31,826 nucleotides of DNA from JALZAA01 sp035938395 (GCA_035938395.1 DASZGY010000099.1:1-31826), one strand, 5' to 3'; counted from the first letter of the stretch, positions 7,185 through 15,238 are shown. Notes: generated from the letters alone by a model not told the origin. Program-made: numbers and translations.

Positions 7185-8516
7185 ATGGGGGGCGCCGTGA
7201 ATGGACGACGGTGGGTCGTGTTGGTCGGCGCGCTCGGGCTCGTGGGAGCGCTGTTCCCGACGGCGGCGGACGCCCGGCCGCAGCAACAACAGCCGGCGGG
7301 GGGTGAGATCGGGGTCACGGCGGACACGATCCGCATCGCCGTGATCGCCGACGTGGACAACCCGGCCCGGCCGGGTCTGTTCCAGGGTTCGGTGAACGGC
7401 GTCCGCGCGTTCGCCAAGTTCGTCAACGCCAACGGCGGGGTGGCCGGCGGGCGCAAGGTCCAGGTCGACTTCATCGATTCGCACCTGAGCTCCGACGAGG
7501 CCCGCAATGCGCTGGTGCAGGCCTGCCAGGAGGACTTCGCCATCGTCGGCACGACGGCGTTGTTCATGAACAACATCGAGCCGATGACGAGCTGTGTCGA
7601 CCAGGCCGGCAAGGCGACCGGGCTGCCCGACGTGCCGGTGCTGCAAACCGAGATCGCACACCAGTGCTCGCCGATCTCGTTCCCCGTCATCGTGGTCGGG
7701 CTCGACTGCGCGACCAAGGATGCCGCGGAAAAGAAGGTCACGATCAGCGCCGGACCGCCCAAGTACTTCACGAAGCACTTCAAGGCGCTGCACGGCCCGT
7801 TCGTGCTCGCCGGCGACCTCAAGTCGACGACGAACGCCGGCCTCCCGGTCGTCAAGACGAACACAGACTTCGGCATCAAGTCCGACGGTGATTTCAAAGT
7901 TTCGGGTCTCTCGCCCCAAACCGCGTATACGCCGATCGCGCAAGAGATCAAGGCAAAGGGCAGCACCTACGCTCAGAACCTCGTGGACTACAAGGCAGAC
8001 GTGTTGCTCCGGAAGGAAGCCCAGGTGCAGGGCGTGAGCACCGTGAAGGTGTGGGACTGCGCGCTCCAGTGCTACGACCAGAGGCTGATCCAGGAGGGCG
8101 GCACTGCGGTCGAAGGGCAATACGTGTCGCTGTTCTTCGTCCCCTTCGAGGACGCGAAGCAGAACAAATCCGTCGACAACTACCTGAAGAACGTCGGCGG
8201 CAAGAATCAGGCCGACGGCTTCGGCGCGCAGGCGTGGACAGCGGGCTTGTTCTTCCGGGACGTGGCCAACAATGTGGCGAAGGCGGACGGCAACAACGGA
8301 CTGACGCGCGCCCGCTTCCTCGAGGAGGCGGCCAAGGTCCACAACTTCACGGCCGACGGCATGCTCGGCCCCACCGACGTCGGCGGCCGCAAGGTCAGCG
8401 GCTGCGGCGTGATCCTGCAGGTCAAGGGGGGCAAGTTCGTTCGCGTGACGCCGTCGAAGAAGGGAACGGTTGACTGCTCGGGCGGCACCAAGACCGTCCG
8501 GGTCCAGTTCGAGTAA
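7185..8516 (+). CDS. Liv-type ABC substrate-binding protein (copy 1)
   Basis: A 443-residue type-1 periplasmic-binding-fold protein. The N terminus is a Sec-type signal peptide: basic NGRR, a hydrophobic run VVLVGALGLVGALF, and likely cleavage after ADA. No lipobox Cys is obvious. The mature part begins EIGVTADTIRIAVIADVDNPARPGLFQG, typical of the Peripla_BP_6/LivK group. Cysteines occur in ACQEDF, TSCVDQ, HQCS, LDCAT, WDCALQC, SGCG and VDCS, eight in all, and all recur in its paralogue at 13857. It follows ltp2 with no permease beside it, so it probably uses the importer at 15262-19072. Start is ATG 7185, or GTG 7197 with a better-placed G-rich upstream. Ligand unknown; steroid or derivative is inferred from context. 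Confidence 0.85.
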   Translation: MGGAVNGRRWVVLVGALGLVGALFPTAADARPQQQQPAGGEIGVTADTIRIAVIADVDNPARPGLFQGSVNGVRAFAKFVNANGGVAGGRKVQVDFIDSHLSSDEARNALVQACQEDFAIVGTTALFMNNIEPMTSCVDQAGKATGLPDVPVLQTEIAHQCSPISFPVIVVGLDCATKDAAEKKVTISAGPPKYFTKHFKALHGPFVLAGDLKSTTNAGLPVVKTNTDFGIKSDGDFKVSGLSPQTAYTPIAQEIKAKGSTYAQNLVDYKADVLLRKEAQVQGVSTVKVWDCALQCYDQRLIQEGGTAVEGQYVSLFFVPFEDAKQNKSVDNYLKNVGGKNQADGFGAQAWTAGLFFRDVANNVAKADGNNGLTRARFLEEAAKVHNFTADGMLGPTDVGGRKVSGCGVILQVKGGKFVRVTPSKKGTVDCSGGTKTVRVQFE

Positions 8517-8520
8517 CCGA

Positions 8521-8919
8521 TCAGGCTGGAGAAAGCGGCCCGACGTCGGTCAGCTCGATCACGTTACCGGCCGGGTCGGTGATGAACGCGGCCCGGACCG
8601 GCGTCCCGAAATCGACGCGGGACGACGGCTCGCCGAGCATCTTCACGCCCGCGGCGCGCACCGACTCGATCGTGGCGTCGAACTCGTCGGTCGGCACGTA
8701 CAGCGCGAAGTGCGGGAAGCCGGGACCGGCCGACGGGGCTTCGTCCACCACTCCCAGGTGCAGCTGGAGGGAGCCCACCTGGAGCCACAGGCCGGGGAAG
8801 CCGAAGTCCGGTCGGGGCAGCACCTCGAAGCCGAGCAGGTCACAGTAGAAGTCGCGCGCCTCGTCGAGGTCGGTCACGGAGATCGCGATGTGGCTGTACC
8901 CGGAGACGGTTACGGCCAT
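8521..8919 (-). CDS. VOC-superfamily (glyoxalase/dioxygenase-fold) protein
   Basis: A 132-residue protein with two beta-alpha-beta-beta-beta modules. Four potential metal ligands sit in the usual positions: H10 (YSHIAIS), H54 (LQLHLG), H70 (FPHFALY) and E122 (GNVIELT). This supports a metal-dependent VOC enzyme such as a lyase, epimerase or dioxygenase-like protein, but the reaction cannot be named. It is the second gene of a leftward pair, 4 bp after the SRPBCC gene, and its stop is 4 bp from the converging binding-protein stop. Methylmalonyl-CoA epimerase would fit propionyl-CoA metabolism, but motif evidence is insufficient. Confidence 0.75.
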   Translation of the reverse strand: MAVTVSGYSHIAISVTDLDEARDFYCDLLGFEVLPRPDFGFPGLWLQVGSLQLHLGVVDEAPSAGPGFPHFALYVPTDEFDATIESVRAAGVKMLGEPSSRVDFGTPVRAAFITDPAGNVIELTDVGPLSPA

Positions 8920-8923
8920 GACG

Positions 8924-9412
8924 TCAGCCGCGCACGGCGGACAGCCGGGCGGTGAGGTTCGCCATCGCCTGGTCGAACATGTCGCCGATCATCGTCTTGG
9001 CCGCCGGGATCACCGCTTCCATGTCGGCGCCGGGCTGGACGGCGAAGGTCCAGCGCACGGTGCTGCGATCGCCGTCGCCCTCGACGACCCACTCCTCGAC
9101 CAGCGCGTCGATCAGGGCATCGGCGCTCTCGTCGACGCGGTAGGCCCAGCGCGTCGGCTCGTCCCACGCCAGGATCGTCTCGCGGTACTGGGATTCGCCC
9201 ATGTGCATCTCACGACGCGAGCCGACACCGTGCGGAGCCGGAGTCTCGTACGCGCCTCCTTCGTGCCCGGGCCACCACGTCCACGTGGAGGGATCGTCGC
9301 TGATCGCTGCGAACACCGTCTCCTTCGATGCGGGGACAACCGCCTCGAACACGAAGCGATGCGGTGCCTCGTCCAGAAAATCCAGCTCGACCGTGCGCAA
9401 GCGATGGGCCAT
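8924..9412 (-). CDS. SRPBCC-superfamily (START/polyketide-cyclase-like) protein
   Basis: A 162-residue protein with the layout of the SRPBCC fold: FVFEAVVPASKETVFAAISDDPSTWTWWPG near the N terminus, a central strand region (RETILAWDEPTRWAYRV), WVVEGDGDRSTVRWTFAVQP, and a long C-terminal helix (AKTMIGDMFDQAMANLTARL). Such proteins bind hydrophobic ligands in a deep cavity and include lipid- or steroid-binding members. Start chosen at ATG 9412; an upstream TTG (9421) is less likely. It is first in a leftward pair with the VOC gene and diverges from the VOC-like gene at 9469. Ligand unknown; a steroid-binding role is conjecture. Confidence 0.72.
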   Translation of the reverse strand: MAHRLRTVELDFLDEAPHRFVFEAVVPASKETVFAAISDDPSTWTWWPGHEGGAYETPAPHGVGSRREMHMGESQYRETILAWDEPTRWAYRVDESADALIDALVEEWVVEGDGDRSTVRWTFAVQPGADMEAVIPAAKTMIGDMFDQAMANLTARLSAVRG

Positions 9413-9468
9413 GACGCACAACGTAGACTTTCCTCACCGCTTGTGCGGAGAGAGAACGGGGGCCTCTG

Positions 9469-9918
9469 ATGCCGGAGATGCGGTTCAACCACATGGAGCT
9501 GACGTTCCCGCGCGGGACGCTCACGACCGAGCTCCGCGAAGAGATCGACGCCTTCTACGGGAGCGTGTTCGGCTGGACGGGCGTCGACGCCGAGGTCGTC
9601 GGTCAGATGTGCCACATCCTCCTGTCCGAGGAGGTGCAGCAGTTCATCCTCCTCGCCGAGAGCGACAAGCCCATGCAGTCGCCCGGCTACGACCACCTCG
9701 GTCTCCTGTTCGCGACGCGCGAAGAGGTCGACGAGAAACTCGAGCAGGTCAAGCGCTACCAGGAGAAGGACGACCGCGTGCGCATCAAGGAGTACGACGA
9801 CCTCGTCACCGGCGACATCACCACGCGCGCCTTCTACGTGAAGTACCTGCTGCCGATCTTCTTCGACGTGCAGGCGCTCGAGCGCGGCGGCGAACCGGTC
9901 GGCAACACGCTCACGTAA
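9469..9918 (+). CDS. Divergent VOC-like protein
   Basis: A 149-residue protein with VOC-like signatures: FNHMELTFP (H8), IDAFYGSVFGW after the first module, GYDHLGLLF (H76) opening the second, and AFYVKYLLPIFFDVQ (D133) near the end. The usual terminal Glu ligand is replaced by Asp and the first-module ligand is unclear, so metal binding is less certain than in the neighbouring VOC protein. An insertion rich in Lys/Glu/Asp (about 86-112) separates strands of the second module. It is transcribed alone, divergent from the SRPBCC gene, and its stop is one base from the stop of the converging SDR gene. Function unknown. Confidence 0.6.
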   Translation: MPEMRFNHMELTFPRGTLTTELREEIDAFYGSVFGWTGVDAEVVGQMCHILLSEEVQQFILLAESDKPMQSPGYDHLGLLFATREEVDEKLEQVKRYQEKDDRVRIKEYDDLVTGDITTRAFYVKYLLPIFFDVQALERGGEPVGNTLT

Positions 9919-9919
9919 C

Positions 9920-10879
9920 TCACCCCTTCGGCACGGAGCGGCTCTTCCGGTACTGCTCCTGCCAGTCCTTGGGCGGAGGATCGGCGCGCTTGGCGCCGGC
10001 ACCGAACAGGCGGGGGATCTCGGTCGCGAGGTCGTCGACGGTCCAGCCCCGGTCGTGACGTTCGGCCACGGTGTCGATCTCCCACGTGCGGACGTGCTCG
10101 ACCATGCCTCCACGCACCTGGAAGCACTGCCCCGACAGCCAGCCGGCCCCCGGCGACGCGAGGTAGCAGACCATCTCGGCGACGTGGACGGGGTCGGTGG
10201 GGTCGAACGCCTCTTCCTCGGCCCGGGCGCGATCGATGCGCCATCCGATGTTGGCGAGTCGGGTGCGCGCCGACGGCATGATCGTGTTGGCAGTGACGCC
10301 GTAGGGCGCCATCTCCGTCGCCACGGCGTCGGTGAACGCGGCCACGCCCGCCTTCGCCGCCACGTAGTTCGACTGACCTGCGCCGCCGTACACCAACAGT
10401 CCTGTCGAGGTGTTGACGAGCCGGCCGTAGCCGCCGCGTCCGGCCTTGTGCTCGGCGCGCCACCACCGGCAGGCGGGCCGGCTGACCGAGAACGTGCCGG
10501 TGAGATGGACGCGCAGCACGTCGGCCCATTCGGCGTCCTCGAGGTTGAAGACCATATGCGGACGGCCGATGCCGGCGTTGTTCACGACGATGTCGATGCG
10601 CCCCCACGCGTCGAGGGCGGCCTGGACGAGCGCCGCGCCGCCTTCCGGCGTCGAGATGTCGTGGGCGTCGGCGATCGCCTCGCCGCCGGCGGTCGCGATC
10701 GCGGCGACGGCTTCGTCGGCCGGCGTCTCGCCGGTCTTGGCGCCGTCCGTCGCGACGCCGACGTCGTTCACGACGACGCGCGCGCCGTACGCAGCCAGTC
10801 GCGTGGCCTCGGCCCGACCGATGCCACGCCCGGCGCCCGTCACGACCGCGACCCTGCCGTCGAGCATGCGCTCGCTCAT
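9920..10879 (-). CDS. Short-chain dehydrogenase, hydroxyacyl-CoA dehydrogenase-like
   Basis: A 319-residue classical SDR. It has TGAGRGIG (14-21) for NAD(P), NNAG (100-103), Ser in NTSTG (S158) and YVAAK (Y172, K176). The segment VVVNDVGVATDG after the second strand and the long C-terminal extension (beyond about 255) resemble the dehydrogenase domain of peroxisomal multifunctional enzyme type 2 and mycobacterial Rv3548c-type proteins. This suggests oxidation of a 3-hydroxyacyl-CoA or hydroxysteroid. It is third in the operon P450-FadD-SDR, 16 bp after the ligase stop, with a good GGGAGGAAG ribosome-binding site. Exact substrate unknown. Confidence 0.82.
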   Translation of the reverse strand: MSERMLDGRVAVVTGAGRGIGRAEATRLAAYGARVVVNDVGVATDGAKTGETPADEAVAAIATAGGEAIADAHDISTPEGGAALVQAALDAWGRIDIVVNNAGIGRPHMVFNLEDAEWADVLRVHLTGTFSVSRPACRWWRAEHKAGRGGYGRLVNTSTGLLVYGGAGQSNYVAAKAGVAAFTDAVATEMAPYGVTANTIMPSARTRLANIGWRIDRARAEEEAFDPTDPVHVAEMVCYLASPGAGWLSGQCFQVRGGMVEHVRTWEIDTVAERHDRGWTVDDLATEIPRLFGAGAKRADPPPKDWQEQYRKSRSVPKG

Positions 10880-10895
10880 CTTCCTCCCATCCTGG

Positions 10896-12545
10896 CTAGG
10901 TCGCCTCCAGCACCGGTTGACGGCCGCGGGCGGCGAACTCCGCCCGCAGTGCGTCGACGTCTGCGGGGGTCAGGCGCCGGTACGCGCCGCCCTTCTCGGG
11001 CTGCCACCACACTTCGTCGTCGGTCTCCCACCGGTCGCGTCGCAGCACCCGCTTGAGGACCTTGCTCGTCTCGGTGACGGGGAGGGTCGCGGCGACGCGC
11101 ACGAACCGCGGCGTCCACTTCGTGCCCAGGTCGGGCTGGGCGGCCAGGAAGGCGGCGAAGCCCTCGGGTTCGAACGTCGCGCCCGGCCGCAGTTGCAACG
11201 CGGCCATGACGCGGTCGCCGACGTCAGGGTCGGGCACCGCGTATACCGCCGCCAGCACCACGTCGGCCTGGCGGGCGAGGATGCGCTCGACGGGGGCGGC
11301 GGAGAAGTTCTCGCCGTCGACCCGCAACCAGTCGTAGTCGCGACCGGCGAAGAAGAAGTAGCCCTGCTCGTCGCGATACGCGAGGTCTCCGGTCCAGTAG
11401 ATCCCGTCGTGGACGCGCGCCGTGTTGGCCTCGTCGTTGTTCCAGTACCCCTCGAAGCCGGAGGCGCCGAGGCGGTTGACGAGCTCGCCGATGGCCTCGT
11501 CGGGGTTGAGCAGGCGGCCGTCGGCGTCGAAACGCGCCGGCGGGCTCTCCTCGCCGGTCTCGGGGTCGAGCACGGCCATGCCGTCGCCCCCGCGGCCGAG
11601 CGCGCCCGGCGGCATGTCCGGCGTGCGCTGCACGACCGCGCCACCCTCGGTCGACCCGTACGAGTCGATGACGGGGACGCCGAAGCGGCGCGAGAAGCGG
11701 TCGATGTCGAGATCGGCGCCCTCGTTCCCGAACACGAGGCGCAGCGGGTTGTCGTCGTCGTCGGGGCGCTCGGGCGTGGCGAGGATGTACGACAGCGGCT
11801 TGCCGACGTAGTTGAAGTACGTGACGCCGAACCTGCGCACGTCGGGCAGGAAGCCGGATGCCGAGAACTTGCGGCGGAGCGCGCTCGTCGCGCCCCCGGC
11901 GAGGGCCGGCGCCCAGCCGGCCATGAGCGCGTTCGAATGGAACATCGGCATCGCCAGGTAGCACACGTCGTCGGGGCCGAGCTTCACCATGTCGGCCAGC
12001 GTGCGGCCGATCCGGCCGAGCCGGCCCTGCGAGCACAGGCACGCCTTGGGGGCGCCCGAAGTGCCCGACGTGAACAGCAACAGATACAGGTCGGAGTCGG
12101 CGATCTCGACATCGGGGAGCGCCGCCCCGCGGTGGCGGTGGAGTGCCTCGGTGTAGGCGGCGGACTCGACGTCGAAGGTGCGGTCGGGTCCGACTCCGGT
12201 GTCGATCCGGTCGAGGACCGGTGCGTATCGCTCCTCGGTCACCAGCAGCTGGCACTCCGTGTGCGTGATGTCGCGGGCGAGCTCGGCGCCGCGCCGGGTC
12301 GGGTTTATGCCGACGACGACGGCGCCGGCGACCGCTGCCGCGCCGAGCCACATGGCGAACTCCGGGACGTTGTCGAGCAGGACGCCGACGTGGAAGGGGC
12401 CTGGGCGCCGCAGCTCCTCGAGCAAGGCGGCGCGCTCGGCGCACGCGGTCACGTACTCGGCGTAGCTCCACGACCGGTCCTCGAACAGGATCGCGGGGTG
12501 CTCGTCGGCGGCGCGGGCGCGGACGAGCTCGGCGATCGTCGGCAT
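10896..12545 (-). CDS. fadD17: FadD17-type steroid acyl-CoA synthetase (copy 2)
   Basis: A 549-residue ANL ligase, paralogue of the gene at 348. Motifs are TSGTSGAPK (159-167), YGSTEG (296-301), YWTGDLAYRDEQG in the hinge region, and TETSKVLKRVLRRDRW near the C terminus with the catalytic-lysine region. The FGNEGADLDIDRFSRRFG segment matches M. tuberculosis FadD17 more closely than copy 1 does. It would activate a carboxylated sterol side chain, a fitting step directly after the P450 encoded 5 bp upstream. ATG at 12545. Retention of two ligases suggests different side-chain lengths, but this is inference. Confidence 0.88.
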   Translation of the reverse strand: MPTIAELVRARAADEHPAILFEDRSWSYAEYVTACAERAALLEELRRPGPFHVGVLLDNVPEFAMWLGAAAVAGAVVVGINPTRRGAELARDITHTECQLLVTEERYAPVLDRIDTGVGPDRTFDVESAAYTEALHRHRGAALPDVEIADSDLYLLLFTSGTSGAPKACLCSQGRLGRIGRTLADMVKLGPDDVCYLAMPMFHSNALMAGWAPALAGGATSALRRKFSASGFLPDVRRFGVTYFNYVGKPLSYILATPERPDDDDNPLRLVFGNEGADLDIDRFSRRFGVPVIDSYGSTEGGAVVQRTPDMPPGALGRGGDGMAVLDPETGEESPPARFDADGRLLNPDEAIGELVNRLGASGFEGYWNNDEANTARVHDGIYWTGDLAYRDEQGYFFFAGRDYDWLRVDGENFSAAPVERILARQADVVLAAVYAVPDPDVGDRVMAALQLRPGATFEPEGFAAFLAAQPDLGTKWTPRFVRVAATLPVTETSKVLKRVLRRDRWETDDEVWWQPEKGGAYRRLTPADVDALRAEFAARGRQPVLEAT

Positions 12546-12550
12546 CGTGT

Positions 12551-13756
12551 CTACGCGCGGGTGTAGTCGACGTGCAGCGAGCGGAACCCGCGCACGAAGG
12601 CGTTCGGGATGCGCTCGGGCGCGGTCCCCGGCGCGAGGCGCAGGTCGCGCAGGCGGGGGAGCAGCTCCTCGAACATCACGCGGATCTCGAGACGCGCCAG
12701 CGCGGCGCCCAGGCAGAAATGCGTTCCGAACCCGAACGCGACGTGCGGGTTCGGCTCTCGGCCGACGTCGAAGCGCTCCGGCGCGTCGAACACCTCCTCG
12801 TCGCGATTCGCCGACGGGTACATGAGCAAGAGCTCGTCGCCCGCCTTCACCGGAGTGCCGCCGACCTCCGTGTCGCGGGTCGCCGTCCGGCGCATGTTGA
12901 GGATCGGCGTGACCCACCGGATGAACTCCTCGACCGCGACCGGCAACAGCGCGGGATCGTCGAGCAGCCGCTGATGCTGGTCGGGATGCTCGATGAGCGC
13001 GAGGAGCGCGCCGGTGATGACGGTGCGGGTGGTCTCGGCGCCGCCGTCGACGAGGAGCAGCCCCTCGGACAGCACCTGCTCGGTCGTGAGGACGCCGTCC
13101 GCCTCCGCCTGCATCCACACCGACATGACGTCGTCCGCGGGCGCGGCCTGCCGGGTCTGCATCAGGCGGGCCGCGTGCTCGCAGTAGTCGCCGAACGCCT
13201 CCACCACGCCGTCGTTCATGTAGCGCGGTCCGCCGCCGGCGACGATCGTCGCCTCCGACCAGTGCTTCACGCGCGGCCACTGGTCGTCGTCGAACCCGAG
13301 GAGCCGGGCGATGACCATGGCCGGCAACGGCGCCGCCAGCTCCTCGACGACCTCGCACCGCCCGTTGCCGGCGACGGCGTCGACGAGCCGTCGCACCACC
13401 GACCGCACGGCGTCGGCGTGCCCGGCGACGGCCTTGGGCGTGAAGCGCCGGGCCACGAGCCGTCGCCGCTCGTTGTGGCGTGGGTCGTCGTTGCCGATCA
13501 TCGAGTCGTCGGCCGGAATGTTCGGCCGGTAGCCCTCCGACGAGCAGAACGTCGCCGGGTCCTTCTCGATCGCCACCACGTCCTGGTACCGGGAGATGCC
13601 CCAGAGGTGGTTGGTCTCGTCCCGGTACACCGGGGCGTTCCGCCGCAGCCAGGCGTAGGTCGGATCGGGATCGCCGGCGTAGAGGTCGCCGTCGAGCAGG
13701 TCGATCGCCCCCGCCGGGGCCCGTTCCGCCACCGGGCTTGCCATTCCGGACACCAT
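12551..13756 (-). CDS. cyp142: Cytochrome P450, CYP142-like sterol C26/27 oxidase
   Basis: A soluble bacterial P450 of 401 residues from the ATG at 13756, or 397 from ATG 13744. Counting from the shorter start: I-helix GGAETT (234-239), ExxR (E273-R276) and the heme loop FGFGTHFCLG with Cys344. N-terminal IDLLDGDLYAGDPDPTYAWLRRNAPVYRD and the GYRPNIPADDSMIGNDDPRH region closely follow mycobacterial CYP142. That enzyme oxidises the terminal methyl of cholest-4-en-3-one to the acid, the entry to side-chain beta-oxidation. It heads a leftward operon with a FadD17-type ligase and an SDR. A KstR-like site lies 20 bp upstream of 13756. AAAAGG 6 bp before 13756 favours the longer start. Confidence 0.85.
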   Translation of the reverse strand: MVSGMASPVAERAPAGAIDLLDGDLYAGDPDPTYAWLRRNAPVYRDETNHLWGISRYQDVVAIEKDPATFCSSEGYRPNIPADDSMIGNDDPRHNERRRLVARRFTPKAVAGHADAVRSVVRRLVDAVAGNGRCEVVEELAAPLPAMVIARLLGFDDDQWPRVKHWSEATIVAGGGPRYMNDGVVEAFGDYCEHAARLMQTRQAAPADDVMSVWMQAEADGVLTTEQVLSEGLLLVDGGAETTRTVITGALLALIEHPDQHQRLLDDPALLPVAVEEFIRWVTPILNMRRTATRDTEVGGTPVKAGDELLLMYPSANRDEEVFDAPERFDVGREPNPHVAFGFGTHFCLGAALARLEIRVMFEELLPRLRDLRLAPGTAPERIPNAFVRGFRSLHVDYTRA

Positions 13757-13775
13757 ACGCGGCCTTTTCGCGTCT

Positions 13776-13789
13776 TGAAACACGTTCCG
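13776..13789. promoter_or_regulatory. KstR-type operator in the P450/ABC divergent promoter
   Basis: TGAAACACGTTCCG matches TnnAACnnGTTnnA at all but the last position. It lies in the roughly 100-bp divergent region, 20 bp upstream of the P450 start and about 70 bp upstream of the binding-protein gene. One site could therefore control both the sterol-oxidation operon and the importer. Core AACACGTT is also present at 28844-28851. Confidence 0.65.
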
Positions 13790-13803
13790 ATTTAGGACAC
13801 ACT

Positions 13804-13831
13804 GCCCCGCACCGGGGCTTCCCCGGAGGGG
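13804..13831 (+). promoter_or_regulatory. Overlapping alternative hairpins in the ABC-importer leader
   Basis: Several short perfect stems share arms: GCCCC (13804-13808) with GGGGC (13814-13818); CCGGGG (13812-13817) with CCCCGG (13821-13826); and CCCC (13821-13824) with GGGG (13828-13831). They are mutually exclusive and lie just before the ribosome-binding region of the binding protein. They could form an attenuator or simply reflect GC richness. Confidence 0.3.
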
Positions 13832-13856
13832 CGGAAACCTGCGTGAGGGGGGAACG

Positions 13857-15200
13857 GTGAAGCGGAGCCTGTGGGCGCTCGTGGCCGTGGCGGTCGGGAT
13901 CGGCTGGGCGGTGTCGCCGGCGGTGGCGGGGGCCGCGCCGGAGCAGACCCAACCGGGAGGCTCGCCCGAGAGCGAGATCGGGATCACGGCCGACACGATC
14001 AGGATCGCGGTGATCGCCGACGTCGACAACCCCGCCCGCCCGGGCCTGTTCCAGGGGATCGTCAACGGAGTGCAGGCCTTCGCGAAGTACCAGAACGGCC
14101 ACGGCAAGTTGGCGGGCCGCAACGTGCAGGTCGACTTCATCGACTCGCACCTGAGCGCCGACGAGGCCCGCAACGCGGTCGTCAGGGCGTGCCAGGAGGA
14201 CTTCGCGATCGTCGGGACGAGCGCTCTCTTCCTCAACAACGTCCAGCCGCTGGAGCAGTGCGTCGACAAGGCTGGGCAGGCGACGGGTCTGCCCGACGTG
14301 CCGACGCTGCAGACCGAGGTCGCGCACCAGTGCTCGCAGATCTCCTTCGCGGTGATCGCGAGCGCCCTCGACTGCGCCACGAGGGACCAGCACCCGCAGA
14401 CCTACTCGGCCCGGATGGGGCAGATCCTCTACTACAAGAAGCAGAACAAGGACCTGCACGGCATCTGGGTGCTTCCGAGTGACCTCAAGTCGACGATCAA
14501 CTCGACGCAACCGGTTGCGACCGGGGACGTGAAGGCCGGGGTCAAGCAGGACGAGGACTTCTTCAAGCTCTCGGCGCTCGCAACGCAGAGCGACTACACG
14601 CCGGTCGCCCAGGCCATCAAGCAGCACAACTCGACGTACGCGCAGAGCATCTCCGACTACAAGAGCTCGGTGCAGATGCGCAAGGAGTCGAAGGTCCAGG
14701 GCGTCAGCAGCGTCAAGGTCTGGGACTGTGCCCTCCAGTGCTACGACGCGAAGTTCCTGAGCGAGGGCGGCTCCGACGTCGAGGGCAACTACGCCTCGCT
14801 GTTCTTCGTCCCCTTCGAGGAGGCGAAGCAGAACAAGTCCGTCGACGCTTTCCTGAAGTCCATCGGCGGGAAGAGCAAGGCCGACGGGTTCGCCGCGCAG
14901 GCGTGGACGGCCGGCCTCTTCTTCCGTGACGTCGTCAACAACGTGGTGAAGGCGGACGGCAACAACGGCCTCACCCGGGCCCGCTTCATCGAAGAGGCGA
15001 AGAAGATCCACGACTTCACCGCCGCCGTCGGCGGCCAGGGGATGCTCGGGCCCACCGACGTCGGTGCTCACAAGCTCAATGGCTGCTTCGTGCTGACGCA
15101 GGTGAAGGGCGGGAAGTACGTGCGGATCTTCCCGACGGCAAAGGGCACGCTCAACTGCGACAGCAAGAACGTGACCACGATCAAGCTCGATCAGACGTAG
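13857..15200 (+). CDS. Liv-type ABC substrate-binding protein (copy 2)
   Basis: A 447-residue paralogue of the protein at 7185, with strong colinear similarity throughout. The signal peptide is clear: MKRSLWALVAVAVGIGWAVSPAVAGAA, with AxA cleavage. The mature start EIGITADTIRIAVIADVDNPARPGLFQG is nearly identical to copy 1. All eight cysteines of copy 1 are conserved (ACQEDF, EQCVDK, HQCS, LDCAT, WDCALQC, NGCF, LNCD), suggesting several disulfides. GTG at 13857 follows a GAGGGGGGAA ribosome-binding site. It is first in a three-gene importer operon and shares a divergent promoter, with a KstR-like site, with the CYP142-like operon. The steroid-regulon setting suggests a steroid-related ligand; LivK-type amino-acid binding is the alternative. 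Confidence 0.88.
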   Translation: MKRSLWALVAVAVGIGWAVSPAVAGAAPEQTQPGGSPESEIGITADTIRIAVIADVDNPARPGLFQGIVNGVQAFAKYQNGHGKLAGRNVQVDFIDSHLSADEARNAVVRACQEDFAIVGTSALFLNNVQPLEQCVDKAGQATGLPDVPTLQTEVAHQCSQISFAVIASALDCATRDQHPQTYSARMGQILYYKKQNKDLHGIWVLPSDLKSTINSTQPVATGDVKAGVKQDEDFFKLSALATQSDYTPVAQAIKQHNSTYAQSISDYKSSVQMRKESKVQGVSSVKVWDCALQCYDAKFLSEGGSDVEGNYASLFFVPFEEAKQNKSVDAFLKSIGGKSKADGFAAQAWTAGLFFRDVVNNVVKADGNNGLTRARFIEEAKKIHDFTAAVGGQGMLGPTDVGAHKLNGCFVLTQVKGGKYVRIFPTAKGTLNCDSKNVTTIKLDQT

Positions 15201-15209
15201 GCATTCGCT

Positions 15210-15238
15210 GCGCCCGGGTGACGAGGCCACCCGGGCGC
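15210..15238 (+). terminator. Strong intra-operon hairpin between binding protein and permease
   Basis: A perfect 11-bp stem: GCGCCCGGGTG (15210-15220) with CACCCGGGCGC (15228-15238), 7-base loop, 9 bp after the binding-protein stop. No U-tract follows. Such structures between binding-protein and permease genes typically protect the upstream message or attenuate downstream transcription, giving excess binding protein over membrane components. The role is inferred; the structure is plain in the sequence. Confidence 0.6.

Noticed and set aside
8564..8575. TTACCGGCCGGG, resembling the palindrome upstream of tetR
   Set aside because: It lies inside the VOC gene and encodes the conserved DPAGN segment; the right half-site is incomplete.
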